From assembly GCA_049291875.1 (NCBI GenBank), contig JBATQE010000065.1, forward strand, positions 1 through 64,000: a stretch of 64,000 nt of DNA, in the 5' to 3' direction. Shown here in pieces: positions 1 through 8,010 of the stretch. Every line of letters starts with the position of its first letter. Positions within the stretch are counted from its first letter, which is position 1. The notes below the pieces were generated by a model. It saw only the letters and a program-made list of their open reading frames with translations. It did no database searches and was not told the origin of the DNA. Position numbers and translations under genes: made by a program. This DNA comes from CTSOIL-112 sp049291875 (GTDB taxonomy: Bacteria; Pseudomonadota; Gammaproteobacteria; Burkholderiales; Burkholderiaceae).

Positions 1-522
1 GGCTTATGCGGACGACTGGTGAACGTCTTGGCCGACGACTTTCATCTGACGTGGCAACTGACCGCACAATCCGGTTATACCACGCCGGATTTACTGCGTC
101 GGCTGCACGACATCCCCGCACAAACATTCGATGTCGCCGTATTGTCCATGGGTGCGAACGACGTTCTCTCGCGCCGACGGTGTACCACGTGGATCGCGCA
201 CCAAACCGAGCTGATCGAATTGCTGCGCAGCCGTTTTGGCGTGCGACACATCGTATTTTCCGCTGTGCCGCCGCTGCATGCGTTTCCGGCATTGCCGCAG
301 CCCTTGCGCTGGTTTTTAGGGCTGCGCGCACAGAATTTCAATACTGCGTTAGCCAACCTACTGCAAACCCATCCCGAGCATCAATTGTTTCAAATGCAAT
401 TTATTCAAAGGGAAAGCGTGCTCGCCTCAGACGGCTTTCACCCGGGCTGGGGCACGTATCTGTATTGGGGCTACGAAGTGGCGCAGCGCATCAAGCGCTG
501 GTATTCCAGCTCAATCAACTGA
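1..522 (+). CDS. SGNH/GDSL-family hydrolase, 5' end outside the window
   Basis: The reading frame is open from base 1 and ends with TGA at 520-522, so only the C-terminal 173 codons are visible. A GAND motif (block III of SGNH esterases) follows a hydrophobic strand, and DGFHPG near the end fits the block V Asp-x-x-His pair. The N-terminal GDS motif with the nucleophilic serine must lie upstream. Proteins of this family are esterases, lipases or acyl hydrolases acting on lipids or polysaccharide acyl groups; the substrate cannot be read here. A GTG at 19 is in frame but would remove essential parts, so I treat the gene as truncated by the window edge. A hairpin terminator follows at 572-606. 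Confidence 0.75.
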   Translation, partial: GLCGRLVNVLADDFHLTWQLTAQSGYTTPDLLRRLHDIPAQTFDVAVLSMGANDVLSRRRCTTWIAHQTELIELLRSRFGVRHIVFSAVPPLHAFPALPQPLRWFLGLRAQNFNTALANLLQTHPEHQLFQMQFIQRESVLASDGFHPGWGTYLYWGYEVAQRIKRWYSSSIN

Positions 523-571
523 ACCGGCTTATTCTGCACGTATTGCACGCGCATTACGGCTTGAGAGGCAT

Positions 572-606
572 AAAAAAAGCCCAGTCGTTTGACTGGGATT
601 TTTTGA
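572..606. terminator. bidirectional Rho-independent terminator
   Basis: A 7-bp stem CCCAGTC/GACTGGG (580-586 and 591-597) with loop GTTT is flanked by an A-run on the left and a T-run on the right. It can end both the SGNH gene (plus) and the tRNA-Leu transcript (minus). Confidence 0.85.
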
Positions 607-609
607 ATT

Positions 610-694
610 TGGTGCCGAGGGAGGGAATCGAACCCTCACTCCTTTCGGAACCGGATTTTGAGTCCGGCGCGTCTACCAATTCCACCACCTCGGC
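610..694 (-). tRNA. tRNA-Leu (anticodon CAA)
   Basis: On the minus strand a 7-bp acceptor stem GCCGAGG/CCTCGGC closes the cloverleaf, followed by an encoded ACCA end. The anticodon loop reads CTCAAAA between CCGGA/TCCGG arms, giving anticodon CAA for TTG codons. The T arm has GAGGG-TTCGATT-CCCTC, and there is a long variable arm, as expected for a class II tRNA. Length is 85 nt with CCA. The terminator at 572-606 lies just downstream. Confidence 0.96.
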
Positions 695-752
695 GTGAGA
701 TCGACATTATGCCGAATCTCTTATGCATACGCAAGTATTTTTTACAGAAGTG

Positions 753-2294
753 TTACTTTTTCATCGCGCCGAACATCACTTTACCCAGCTCCACGCCCCA
801 TTGATCAAAGCTGTTGATGTCCCACACCACGCCTTGCAGGAAGGTTTTGTGCTCATACAGGGCAATCAGCGCACCCAGTGTGTGCGGCGTGAGGTTGTTC
901 AAATGCAGTCGAGAGCTTGGCTGATTGGCCGGGAAACGGCTGTAGGATGGTTTTTTTTCCCATTCGATGCGCAAGCTGTCCGGCAGGGCGGCGATGCCGT
1001 AGGCGAGCGCGTCCGATTGTGCTTGTGCAAACAGCAGCAAGTCGGCTTCGCGGCTGTCGCCCGTATAGGCTGGCGGCAGGCTTGGTTCAATGCTGATGAT
1101 GTCAAGCGGTACGCGCACACGGCCCTGATGCAGTAATTGGAAAAAGCTGTGTTGCGTGGTCGTGCCCAAACCGCCAAACAATACGGGTGCGGTGGCGTAA
1201 TCAACCGGATCGCCTTGTTTGTTGATGGATTTGCCGTTGGATTCCATTTCCAGTTGTTGCAAATAGTCCGGCAGGTAGCGCAGACGCTCGGCATAGCTGA
1301 TCACGCCGTGAACTTGCGCGCCGTGGAAGTTGGTGTACCAGATGCCGAGCATGGCAAGCATGGCGGGCATGTTGTTGACAAACGGCGCGGTGAGAAAGTG
1401 TTCGTCCATTTCTTTGGCGCCATCGAGCAGTTGTTGGAACTGCTCCGTGCCCAAGGCTATGGCGATGGACAGGCCAATCGCCGACCAGAGCGAGAAGCGC
1501 CCACCGACCCATTCGGGCAAGGTATAACAACGTTCGGGCAAAATACCCCATGCGGCGGCGGCTTGGGTATTGTTGGAAGTGGCACAAAAATGCGCGTGCT
1601 TGACGCCTTGATCGTCAGTCATCGGTACGCCGTAGTGCGCGCACAGCCATGCGTGCGCGGAGGTCGCGTTGACCTGCGTTTCCATGGTGGAGAAGCTTTT
1701 TGAGGACAGGATGAACAGGGTGGTTTCGGGGTCAACTTGATCCAAGACACGTTGCAGTTCAACCGGGTCAATATTCGCCACGAAATGCACGCGCGGCGTG
1801 GCGTTCTCAGCCAATGCATGGCAAATCAAGCGCGGCCCTAAATCAGAACCGCCAATACCGAGGTTGACCACGTCGGTGATGGCTTTGCCCGAGTGACCGG
1901 TGATTTGACCGGCGCGCACGGCGTCGGCAAAGGCAAAAAAGCGTTCGCGCGTCGCGGCAACTTCGCTCGGAATCGCGCCATTCGTACCCTGATACGAGCC
2001 GCGCAAAGCGACGTGCAGCACCGCACGATTTTCAGAGGTATTGATCGCTTCGCCGTCAAACATGCGCTTTTGCCACGCACGCCACGCCTGTTCATTGAGC
2101 AATTGCTCAAACAACATCAGCGTCTCATCGGTGATGTGGTGACGCGAGTAGTCCAATTCGATTTGGCAGGTGCATATGCGGTAGCGATCAGAGCGTTTCG
2201 GATCCGATTGGCGCAATTGCTCCAAGCTGCTTTTTTTCAAATCGCGGTGGTGAGAGGTGAGGGTTGCCCAAGCGGCAGTTTGTGTGGGACTCAT
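753..2294 (-). CDS. pgi: glucose-6-phosphate isomerase
   Basis: A 513-residue protein that interconverts glucose 6-phosphate and fructose 6-phosphate in glycolysis and gluconeogenesis. Family signatures are intact: GGSDLGPR in the SIS fold, GGRFSLWSAIGL (first PGI signature), and QLEMESNGKS leading to the second signature region with GTTTQHSFFQLLHQG. The ATG at 2294 is preceded on the minus strand by AAAGGATG at ribosome-binding distance. It is slightly shorter than the roughly 550 residues common in proteobacteria, with no missing core motif. It stands alone between the tRNA-Leu gene and hpf, reading in the same direction as both. Confidence 0.96.
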   Translation of the reverse strand: MSPTQTAAWATLTSHHRDLKKSSLEQLRQSDPKRSDRYRICTCQIELDYSRHHITDETLMLFEQLLNEQAWRAWQKRMFDGEAINTSENRAVLHVALRGSYQGTNGAIPSEVAATRERFFAFADAVRAGQITGHSGKAITDVVNLGIGGSDLGPRLICHALAENATPRVHFVANIDPVELQRVLDQVDPETTLFILSSKSFSTMETQVNATSAHAWLCAHYGVPMTDDQGVKHAHFCATSNNTQAAAAWGILPERCYTLPEWVGGRFSLWSAIGLSIAIALGTEQFQQLLDGAKEMDEHFLTAPFVNNMPAMLAMLGIWYTNFHGAQVHGVISYAERLRYLPDYLQQLEMESNGKSINKQGDPVDYATAPVLFGGLGTTTQHSFFQLLHQGRVRVPLDIISIEPSLPPAYTGDSREADLLLFAQAQSDALAYGIAALPDSLRIEWEKKPSYSRFPANQPSSRLHLNNLTPHTLGALIALYEHKTFLQGVVWDINSFDQWGVELGKVMFGAMKK

Positions 2295-2500
2295 GAGACA
2301 TCCTTTGGTTGACGTGGTTGTGTGCAGTGCACAATAAAAACCAAAAATCTGTTATTTTTTATCCGCGCGCCGCTCATAAGATACGGATGATGAAGTTCTG
2401 AAACATCGAGCTAAACATTTCGATATAGCAAATGCAGGCGTGCTTTTTTCGTGTCTATTTTAGCGAAAAAAGCCCGCGCACGCCCAGCTATCTGCACATG

Positions 2501-2530
2501 AAAAAACCTGCGAGCAATTGATCGCAGGTT
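2501..2530 (-). terminator. Rho-independent terminator of hpf
   Basis: Stem CCTGCGA/TCGCAGG (2507-2513, 2522-2528). Read on the minus strand it is followed by six T residues (A-run at 2501-2506). It lies 28 bp past the hpf stop codon. Confidence 0.8.
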
Positions 2531-2557
2531 TTGGGGGATAACTACCGCAAGCGAGGC

Positions 2558-2875
2558 TTATTCAATGGCGCGTTTGCCATTGTCAAACGGCACGTCGATG
2601 CGTTTCTTTTTGTGCTTGGTGACCTGTTTGTCCAACTTGTCTACCGCGAAGTCAATTGCGGTATAGAGATCGGTTTGCGAATCCTCCGCATGAAAATCCT
2701 GCCCGTCCGAGCGTAAGCGCAGCGAGGCTTTTTGAATATGTTTTTCAACCGAAAAGATGGCTTTGACTTCCACCGCATGATCAAAATGGTGTTTGACTCG
2801 CTCCAGTTTACCAACCAGATGTTCACGAATAGCCGGTGTCACTTCAACGTGATGACCTGTGAGTTGTACGTTCAT
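2558..2875 (-). CDS. hpf: ribosome hibernation promoting factor, short form (HPF/YfiA family)
   Basis: A 105-residue protein of the sigma-54 modulation/S30EA family. It binds the 30S decoding channel and helps store ribosomes as inactive dimers in stationary phase. The N-terminus reads MNVQLTGHHVEVTPAIREHL, typical of the beta-alpha-beta fold, and the conserved DLYTAIDFAVDKLDKQ helix follows. A strong ribosome-binding site (AAAGGAGG) lies 6 bases before the ATG at 2875, which rules out the longer in-frame extension upstream. It lacks the C-terminal dimerisation domain of long HPF. In many proteobacteria hpf follows rpoN in the lptB-rpoN cluster. Here it is solitary, and lptB at 14.8 kb has no rpoN after it. 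Confidence 0.93.
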   Translation of the reverse strand: MNVQLTGHHVEVTPAIREHLVGKLERVKHHFDHAVEVKAIFSVEKHIQKASLRLRSDGQDFHAEDSQTDLYTAIDFAVDKLDKQVTKHKKKRIDVPFDNGKRAIE

Positions 2876-3254
2876 ACGAACCTCCTTTGAATCAGCGAAT
2901 CGTCCCGAATTTTCAGCACTCGAAGCGATCGCTTGTTGAAAAACCCTTGGCGATGATGACAGCAACAACACCTCGCACTTACCCACAGGATACCACGATG
3001 TCTCGCGATGTGCCAGCGGTGCAAACATGCGCGTCCGCAGCATAATACGAGGCATGCTGACCATGCGCGGAAAACAGCGACAAAACAGGGTAAAACCCCC
3101 GCTACGTTTGGGAAACCAGCAAAAAACACGATACAATCAAATCGTTGAGCCAAAAAAAAATCAACCAAAAACGCGTCAATTAATGCTATATTGAGAAAAT
3201 TTGGTGCGTTGCACAAATAAAAATCCACAATATATCCACACAGGAGCAGACTTT
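2876..3254. other. intergenic region between divergent hpf and fadD
   Basis: This 379-bp stretch separates two divergent genes and should hold both promoters. The hpf ribosome-binding site is at its left edge and the fadD site (CAGGAG, 3241-3246) at its right. I see one candidate extended -10 for fadD (next entry). The open frames crossing it are continuations of hpf upstream of its real start, with no ribosome-binding sites or recognisable protein features. Confidence 0.5.
3184..3192 (+). promoter_or_regulatory. possible extended -10 promoter for fadD
   Basis: TGC-TATATT matches the extended -10 pattern TGnTATAAT at all but one position. No good -35 is present 17 bp upstream. It lies about 63 bp before the fadD start codon. 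Sequence match only. Confidence 0.35.
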
Positions 3255-4922
3255 ATGAACAAACCTTGGCTCAGTCAATACGGCGATATTCCGGCTGAAA
3301 TCAATATTCATCAATTCACCTCCATCGCCGCCATCTACGAAGACGCGTTTACCCGCTATCCGGAACGCCCCCTCGCGATGAGTATGGAAAAAACCCTGAG
3401 CTACACCGAGGTCAAAACCTATTCGGAACAAGTGGGCGCATGGCTGCAACAACGCGGCCTACAAAAAGGCGACCGCGTGGCGGTGATGATGCCCAACTGT
3501 CTGCAATACGTCGTTGCAGTCGCCGCGATTTTGCGCGCCGGCTTCTGTGTGGTAAATGTCAATCCACTGTACACCACCGACGAATTAGAGCATCAGCTCA
3601 AAGACTCGGGCGCCAAAGCGATTTTTATTTTGGATAACTTTGCGGTGACCTTGGAGCACGCCTTGCCGCACCTGCCCGACATGCAACACATCATCGTCAG
3701 CAAAATGGGCGATTTTCTCGGTTTCAAAGGACGCATTGTCGATTTCGTCTTGAAATACGTCAAAAAAATGATTCCCGCGTGGAAAATTGACAACGCCATC
3801 TCATTCAAACAAGTGCTGGCCGAGAGCCAAAATCTCGCCATGACACCGGTCACCTTGACGCATGACGATTTGGCCTTTTTGCAATACACTGGCGGCACCA
3901 CAGGCGTGGCCAAAGGCGCAATGCTCACGCATGGCAATTTGGTCGCCAATGTGCTGCAAATCACCGCCTGGTGTAAAGCCGCATTCGACGGCATGAGCGA
4001 ACAAGAACAACCGATCTTTTTACAGGCATTGCCGCTCTACCATATTTTCGGCTTCACCGCCGGCGCGATGTATTGTATGCACATCGGTGGCCAAGCGCTG
4101 TTGATCGCCAATGCACGCGACATCCACGCCATGATTGGCGATTTGCACAAACACGGCGTACATGTATTCCCTGCGGTCAACACCCTATTTAATGCCTTGC
4201 TGCACCACCCTGAATTCAAAAAAATTGACTTTTCCAAACTGCGCGTCGCCTTGGGTGGCGGCATGTCGGTACAACGCTCCGTCGCCGAAGAATTCTACGC
4301 ACAAACCGGCAAACCGATTATCGAAGCCTACGGCCTGTCCGAAACCAGTCCGGGCGCATTGTTCAACCCTGTAACCGCGACGCAATACACCGGCTACACC
4401 GGCTTGGCCTTGCCATCCACCGACATTGCGATTCTGGATGACGATGGCAACGAAGTACCACTCGGCCAGACCGGCGAAATCTGCATTCGCGGCCCGCAAG
4501 TGATGGCCGGCTACTGGCAACGCCCCGACGAGACCGCCAAAGTCATGACTGAGGATGGCTACTTCCGCTCCGGCGACATCGGCGTGATGAACGAGCAGGG
4601 CTATGTCAAACTGGTCGATCGCAAAAAAGACATGATTCTCGTCTCCGGCTTTAACGTTTACCCGAACGAAGTCGAAGACGTCGCCGTGACCTACCCAAAA
4701 GTACTCGAAGCCGCCGCCATCGCCATGCCGCACGAGCACTCCGGCGAAGCGGTCAAACTATTCATCGTCAAAAAAGACGACAGCCTGACCGCAGAAGAGT
4801 TGCAAAACTATCTCAAAGAACACCTGACCGGCTACAAACGCCCGAAAGTGATCGAATTCCGCACCGAACTACCGAAATCCAACGTCGGCAAAATCCTGCG
4901 CAAAGAACTGCGCGGACAGTAA
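3255..4922 (+). CDS. fadD: long-chain fatty acid--CoA ligase
   Basis: A 555-residue AMP-forming acyl-CoA synthetase that activates fatty acids with ATP and CoA for beta-oxidation or lipid synthesis at the inner membrane. The AMP-binding P-loop reads QYTGGTTGVAKGA. Later come EAYGLSETSP, the YFRSGDIG adenylation motif, the DRKKDMILVSGFNVYPNEVE hinge, and the C-terminal catalytic lysine region PKSNVGKILRKELR. The ATG at 3255 is preceded by CAGGAG with an 8-base spacer. An in-frame codon at 3201 lacks this support. A very strong terminator follows at 4954, so the gene is monocistronic. Confidence 0.96.
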   Translation: MNKPWLSQYGDIPAEINIHQFTSIAAIYEDAFTRYPERPLAMSMEKTLSYTEVKTYSEQVGAWLQQRGLQKGDRVAVMMPNCLQYVVAVAAILRAGFCVVNVNPLYTTDELEHQLKDSGAKAIFILDNFAVTLEHALPHLPDMQHIIVSKMGDFLGFKGRIVDFVLKYVKKMIPAWKIDNAISFKQVLAESQNLAMTPVTLTHDDLAFLQYTGGTTGVAKGAMLTHGNLVANVLQITAWCKAAFDGMSEQEQPIFLQALPLYHIFGFTAGAMYCMHIGGQALLIANARDIHAMIGDLHKHGVHVFPAVNTLFNALLHHPEFKKIDFSKLRVALGGGMSVQRSVAEEFYAQTGKPIIEAYGLSETSPGALFNPVTATQYTGYTGLALPSTDIAILDDDGNEVPLGQTGEICIRGPQVMAGYWQRPDETAKVMTEDGYFRSGDIGVMNEQGYVKLVDRKKDMILVSGFNVYPNEVEDVAVTYPKVLEAAAIAMPHEHSGEAVKLFIVKKDDSLTAEELQNYLKEHLTGYKRPKVIEFRTELPKSNVGKILRKELRGQ

Positions 4923-4953
4923 TCCAATAACAAAACTCTCCACAGCAGACCAG

Positions 4954-4990
4954 CCGCCCATGTGTTCGCACATGGGCGGTTTTGGTTTTT
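4954..4990 (+). terminator. Rho-independent terminator of fadD
   Basis: A perfect 11-bp stem CCGCCCATGTG/CACATGGGCGG with TTCG tetraloop (4965-4968), followed by TTTTGGTTTTT. It begins 31 bp after the fadD stop. Confidence 0.93.
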
Positions 4991-5010
4991 AAGGAGGCAC
5001 GGAACAACCC
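4991..5010. repeat. dispersed palindromic repeat, copy A, left arm (split by the IS element)
   Basis: AAGGAGGCACGGAACAACCC is the complement, with three mismatches, of the segment at 8028-8049. The two arms would form one hairpin-type repeat if the element at 5069-8019 and one target copy were removed. Related copies lie at 10764-10822, 22651-22694 and 33002-33052. Confidence 0.7.
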
Positions 5011-5060
5011 AAACCAGTCTGCGCTCTGGGTGTTTTTTTGTCAGAACTCTTCGGGCTGGA

Positions 5061-5068
5061 GATGGTAG
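5061..5068. repeat. target-site duplication, left copy
   Basis: GATGGTAG directly abuts the left terminal repeat and is repeated at 8020-8027 directly after the right terminal repeat. Eight bases is within the 8-9 bp usual for IS1-family insertions. Confidence 0.9.
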
Positions 5069-5089
5069 GGTAGTGTCTCAGTTTGAAAT
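5069..5089 (+). repeat. left terminal inverted repeat of the IS element
   Basis: 21 bp starting GGTAGTGTCTCAG, exactly complementary to 7999-8019. The next base outward on each side (5068 and 8020) no longer matches, which fixes the boundary together with the target duplication. Confidence 0.93.
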
Positions 5090-5119
5090 TTAGCGGTATT
5101 TTCACCTGATACCATTTGT

Positions 5120-5175
5120 GATAGACTTAGCGCATGAAAAAGAAACTTGACCTAAACCAACTCGCTAAGTCTATC
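5120..5175 (+). promoter_or_regulatory. 13-bp inverted repeat enclosing the start codon of the small passenger ORF
   Basis: GATAGACTTAGCG at 5120-5132 is perfectly complementary to CGCTAAGTCTATC at 5163-5175. The ATG at 5134 sits in the 30-base loop, directly after the left arm. In RNA started outside the element this stem would trap the initiation region. It could equally be a protein-binding site near the transposon end. Confidence 0.6.
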
Positions 5176-5373
5176 GTTGACCAAGCTACGGGTGAGGAGG
5201 AAATAAATAATCCGCCACCCAAGAGACCTCGCGGTCAAAGTGGCGGATTTGCTAAAGCTTCTTCTTTATCAAAAGAAGAGCGACTTAAAGAGTCAAAAAA
5301 ATTAAATGATATTAAGCGCGAGAAACAATCTTCAACTTCGGTTCAGGCAGTAAAGCCCCGTATAAAAGTTTGA
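5134..5373 (+). CDS. small basic protein at the left end of the IS element
   Basis: A 79-residue, lysine-rich, low-complexity protein that begins MKKKLDLNQLAKSIVDQATG. The middle is proline-rich (PPPKRPRG), then a charged helix with repeated KEER/KESKK pattern. From memory, proteins sharing this N-terminus are common in bacterial genomes and often near transposase genes, sometimes with a histone-like tail; I cannot verify that here. No catalytic motif is visible. No clear ribosome-binding site precedes the ATG, which lies inside an inverted repeat. Its last 62 bp overlap the 3' end of the convergent metallopeptidase gene. It may be an accessory DNA-binding factor of the element. Confidence 0.6.
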   Translation: MKKKLDLNQLAKSIVDQATGEEEINNPPPKRPRGQSGGFAKASSLSKEERLKESKKLNDIKREKQSSTSVQAVKPRIKV

Positions 5374-6400
5374 AATCATCACTATAAATACCAAGTATTG
5401 ATTCAGCATTGTTTTTAGCGAATCTATAATCACCAAGACAAGCTTCGACTATTTGTGGAAATAATGCTGGTCTTTCTTTTCTAAAAGGTTGTGGCTCATT
5501 CCTATTTAATTTCATTTTAGATAGTGAAATATACATGTTTCTATATTCTGAATCTGAAATTCTACCAGTATCATGTAAACGAACAATCATTGATGCAATA
5601 GATGTTTTCCACAAAGGTTTTAATTTTATTAGTTGTTGAATATTCACTCTTCCAGCACTTGAAGAAGCTATAGAGCGCAAAAAATCTTTAGACGGCATTA
5701 AGAGAGAAGAAGCAAATGCATCGGCTTCTTCTTCCATTCGTTCGTGAGGAATATCATGCATTACAATATGTCCAAGTTCATGGGCCAAAGTGAATCTATA
5801 TCTATCTGGCGGAAGCGAGTTGTTTATAAAAATAATTGGTGGAAGATTATTGTAATTTACACTTGTTCCATCGATTTTATCTGTGCCAAAGGGGCATTCA
5901 ACAATAACTATTCCAGCCTTTTCAACATAATGCGTCAAATTTTGTACAGGGCCATCAGGAATCCCCCATATATCACGTACAGTTTGTGCAATTTGTGACG
6001 GATTATTATCTTCATTAACTGTTTCTTTTGGCAAAGGATTTGTAGATTCAACCTCAACAATAGTAAGCATTGTTGATAGATGCATTCTGAATAAATTCAC
6101 AATTCCAGATACAAAGTTTCTTTCAGATGCTTTTGTAATTTTTTTTCTATAAAAATAACTGCTTGAACCAAAACTTAAACGAGGCTCATCGCTATAAAAG
6201 AATCTTTCAGGAAACTCAAGAGCTTCAAATATCTTTGTTAATTTATCCTGACCAATAGCAACTGAATTGCCCTTCTCTAATTGAGAGACTGCTGATTGAG
6301 TAACATTGGCTTTGACTGCCAAATCTTCTTGGCTTAATCCACGAAATTCTCTGGCTAATAAAACCAATTGAGAATTAACTTCCTGTTGCTTCATTTTCAT
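5312..6400 (-). CDS. XRE-family HTH protein with ImmA/IrrE zinc metallopeptidase domain
   Basis: About 362 residues. An N-terminal XRE helix-turn-helix (residues about 10-60, with LSQEDLAVKANVTQSAVSQL) is followed by a linker and an ImmA/IrrE (COG2856) domain. That domain has HELGH near residue 207 and a downstream EEEAD metal-ligand segment. Such proteins cleave or antagonise repressors, as in ICEBs1 ImmA and deinococcal IrrE, and Xre-COG2856 proteins have been proposed as toxin-antitoxin parts. The start is uncertain: ATG at 6400 or 6394. Both overlap the preceding gene by 20-26 bp, and GGTGATG serves as a weak ribosome-binding site. The upstream ATG at 6436 would deepen the overlap. It forms an operon with the 201-residue gene and is AT-rich cargo of the IS element. 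Confidence 0.85.
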   Translation of the reverse strand: MKMKQQEVNSQLVLLAREFRGLSQEDLAVKANVTQSAVSQLEKGNSVAIGQDKLTKIFEALEFPERFFYSDEPRLSFGSSSYFYRKKITKASERNFVSGIVNLFRMHLSTMLTIVEVESTNPLPKETVNEDNNPSQIAQTVRDIWGIPDGPVQNLTHYVEKAGIVIVECPFGTDKIDGTSVNYNNLPPIIFINNSLPPDRYRFTLAHELGHIVMHDIPHERMEEEADAFASSLLMPSKDFLRSIASSSAGRVNIQQLIKLKPLWKTSIASMIVRLHDTGRISDSEYRNMYISLSKMKLNRNEPQPFRKERPALFPQIVEACLGDYRFAKNNAESILGIYSDDFKLLYGALLPEPKLKIVSRA

Positions 6401-6980
6401 CACCGATAATGTCTTTTCTAACAACCTTAAAGCCATATTTGTTAGGTTCTATTGTATCAGAAGCAAACAACTCTTCTTCTCCATTAACCACCCCATGAGT
6501 AGTAACTTCAGCTTTCCAACAAATGCTTTTCTCTCCAGAGGGACAAGCTATCATGACAGCATTAAATTCTTCATAATCGTTTAAAACATATCCCATTTCT
6601 AAGTGGTATGCGTTTTCTAACCCAGCTATCTCTTCATGCTCTTTAAATGATTTAACTTGTTTTGTTAGTTGGTTGCTTGATGTTCCATCTATATTAAGTT
6701 TTTTCAATCTAATCGCAAAAAGCCCTACATCGGTTGGAATAAGCAAACAAAACATTCCGTTAATTTCGATATTTTGAAAACGCGAGTCATCAAAAGAAAG
6801 CTGTCTCGCCAAAGCGACAACAAAATCGTTCACTACCGTTGCTCTTCCCCGTTTTGAGGCTATCGATGTGTACTCCTCTGGCAGTGAATTGTATTTTTCC
6901 CAAGATGATGTAACTATTTTCCATAACTGTTCGTAGTATGGATTCAAAGCATTTTGTGCATCCTCATAACCAATAAGCAT
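6375..6980 (-). CDS. uncharacterised protein, partner of the XRE-ImmA/IrrE gene
   Basis: A 201-residue soluble-looking protein with no signal peptide or membrane segment. I do not recognise a named family. Visible blocks are RGRATVVNDFVVALARQL, a segment around GLFAIRLKKLNIDGTSSNQLTKQ, and LEMGYVLNDYEE. The ATG at 6980 has a good ribosome-binding site (GGGGTGAG, 4 bases before it). Its 3' end overlaps the start of the metallopeptidase gene, so the two are translationally coupled. The pairing suggests it is the substrate, antitoxin or effector controlled by the XRE-ImmA protein. That is inference from gene order only. Confidence 0.7.
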   Translation of the reverse strand: MLIGYEDAQNALNPYYEQLWKIVTSSWEKYNSLPEEYTSIASKRGRATVVNDFVVALARQLSFDDSRFQNIEINGMFCLLIPTDVGLFAIRLKKLNIDGTSSNQLTKQVKSFKEHEEIAGLENAYHLEMGYVLNDYEEFNAVMIACPSGEKSICWKAEVTTHGVVNGEEELFASDTIEPNKYGFKVVRKDIIGDENEATGS

Positions 6981-7069
6981 TTTCTCACCCCATCAAATTA
7001 AAGACAGATTGATAATAACACAAAAAGAAATTATTTGTATAAAATATAAGTAAAGTAATAAGTAATTTA

Positions 7070-7098
7070 TTGATTTACCGTGCTAACTATATTATAAT
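7070..7098 (+). promoter_or_regulatory. transposase promoter
   Basis: TTGATT at 7070-7075 and TATAAT at 7093-7098 are spaced by exactly 17 bp. The -10 matches sigma70 consensus fully and the -35 at four of six positions. It lies in the AT-rich gap between the divergent cargo operon (start 6980) and the transposase (start 7129). Confidence 0.65.
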
Positions 7099-7128
7099 TC
7101 AATATGAAATTCAACGAAAGTGTAAACT

Positions 7129-8010
7129 ATGAATATCCTACCAATCGAAAAACGAGTACAAATCATTCAACTTTTAGTTGAGGGTAATTCTATGCGCTCA
7201 GTTGAGCGTATCGTTGGTTGCTCAATTAACACAGTTACAAAACTACTTGTTGAGGTTGGCCAAGCGTGTGCAGACTATCAAGACAAAGCCATGCGTAATC
7301 TGAACTGTAAGCGCGTTCAATGTGATGAAATTTGGTCTTTCGTTTATGCCAAAGAGCGCAATGTGCCCGATGAGTTCAAGGATGTTTTTGGTTACGGCGA
7401 TGTTTACACATGGACAGCGATTGATGCAGATACCAAACTTATTCCGAGTTGGTTAGTCGGTACTCGTGGCTCAGTGAGTGCAAAGTTATTCATTGATGAT
7501 TTAGCCAGCCGTTTATCAAATCGAGTGCAATTGACTACTGACGGTCACAAAGCCTATTTAGAAGCCGTAGAGGGCGCATTTCATGGTGATATTGACTATG
7601 CAATGCTTGTTAAACTGTACGGCAACAATCCCAAAGAAGACCAACGAAAATATAGCCTTTCAAAATTCAAAGGGGCGGTTAAAGGTGTAGTATCGGGCAA
7701 CCCTGAAAAAGAACACGTAAGCACCAGTTTTGTTGAGCGTCAAAACTTAACCATGCGTATGCACATGCGCCGATTTACACGCTTAACCAATGGTTTTAGT
7801 AAAAAAGTTGATAATCACATGAACGCGGTTAGTTTGCACTTCATGTACTACAACTTCGCAAAAATCCATAAAACACTGCGCGTTACACCAGCAATGGAAG
7901 CAGGTATTGCAGACCATATATGGTCTATCGAAGAAATAGCGCGTTTAGTGCCTGAACCTGTGGCTAAAAAGCGTGGTTCTTACAACAAGAAAAAAGATAT
8001 TTCAAACTGA
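7129..8010 (+). CDS. IS1-family transposase (DDE type)
   Basis: A 293-residue single-frame transposase. The N-terminal HTH (residues about 1-45, with GNSMRSVERIVGCSINTV) should bind the terminal repeats. The catalytic triad can be assigned as Asp66 (QCDEIWSF), Asp138 (LTTDGHKAY) and Glu203 (TSFVERQNLTMRMHMRRFTR), the arrangement of IS1-type DDE enzymes. No frameshift is needed, unlike classic IS1 InsA/InsB. The last codons and stop (8008-8010) lie within the right terminal repeat. The frame is intact and has its own promoter, so it is probably active. Confidence 0.93.
   Translation: MNILPIEKRVQIIQLLVEGNSMRSVERIVGCSINTVTKLLVEVGQACADYQDKAMRNLNCKRVQCDEIWSFVYAKERNVPDEFKDVFGYGDVYTWTAIDADTKLIPSWLVGTRGSVSAKLFIDDLASRLSNRVQLTTDGHKAYLEAVEGAFHGDIDYAMLVKLYGNNPKEDQRKYSLSKFKGAVKGVVSGNPEKEHVSTSFVERQNLTMRMHMRRFTRLTNGFSKKVDNHMNAVSLHFMYYNFAKIHKTLRVTPAMEAGIADHIWSIEEIARLVPEPVAKKRGSYNKKKDISN

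Noticed and set aside
6..698. Open frame of 230 codons overlapping the SGNH hydrolase and the tRNA-Leu
   Set aside because: It crosses a terminator and a tRNA gene and its translation is arginine/alanine-rich without motifs, so it is a shadow frame.
2968..3240. DnaA-box-like sequences (TTACCCACA, TATATCCACA) near fadD
   Set aside because: Single near-matches without clustering; the origin signal in this window is at the other end.
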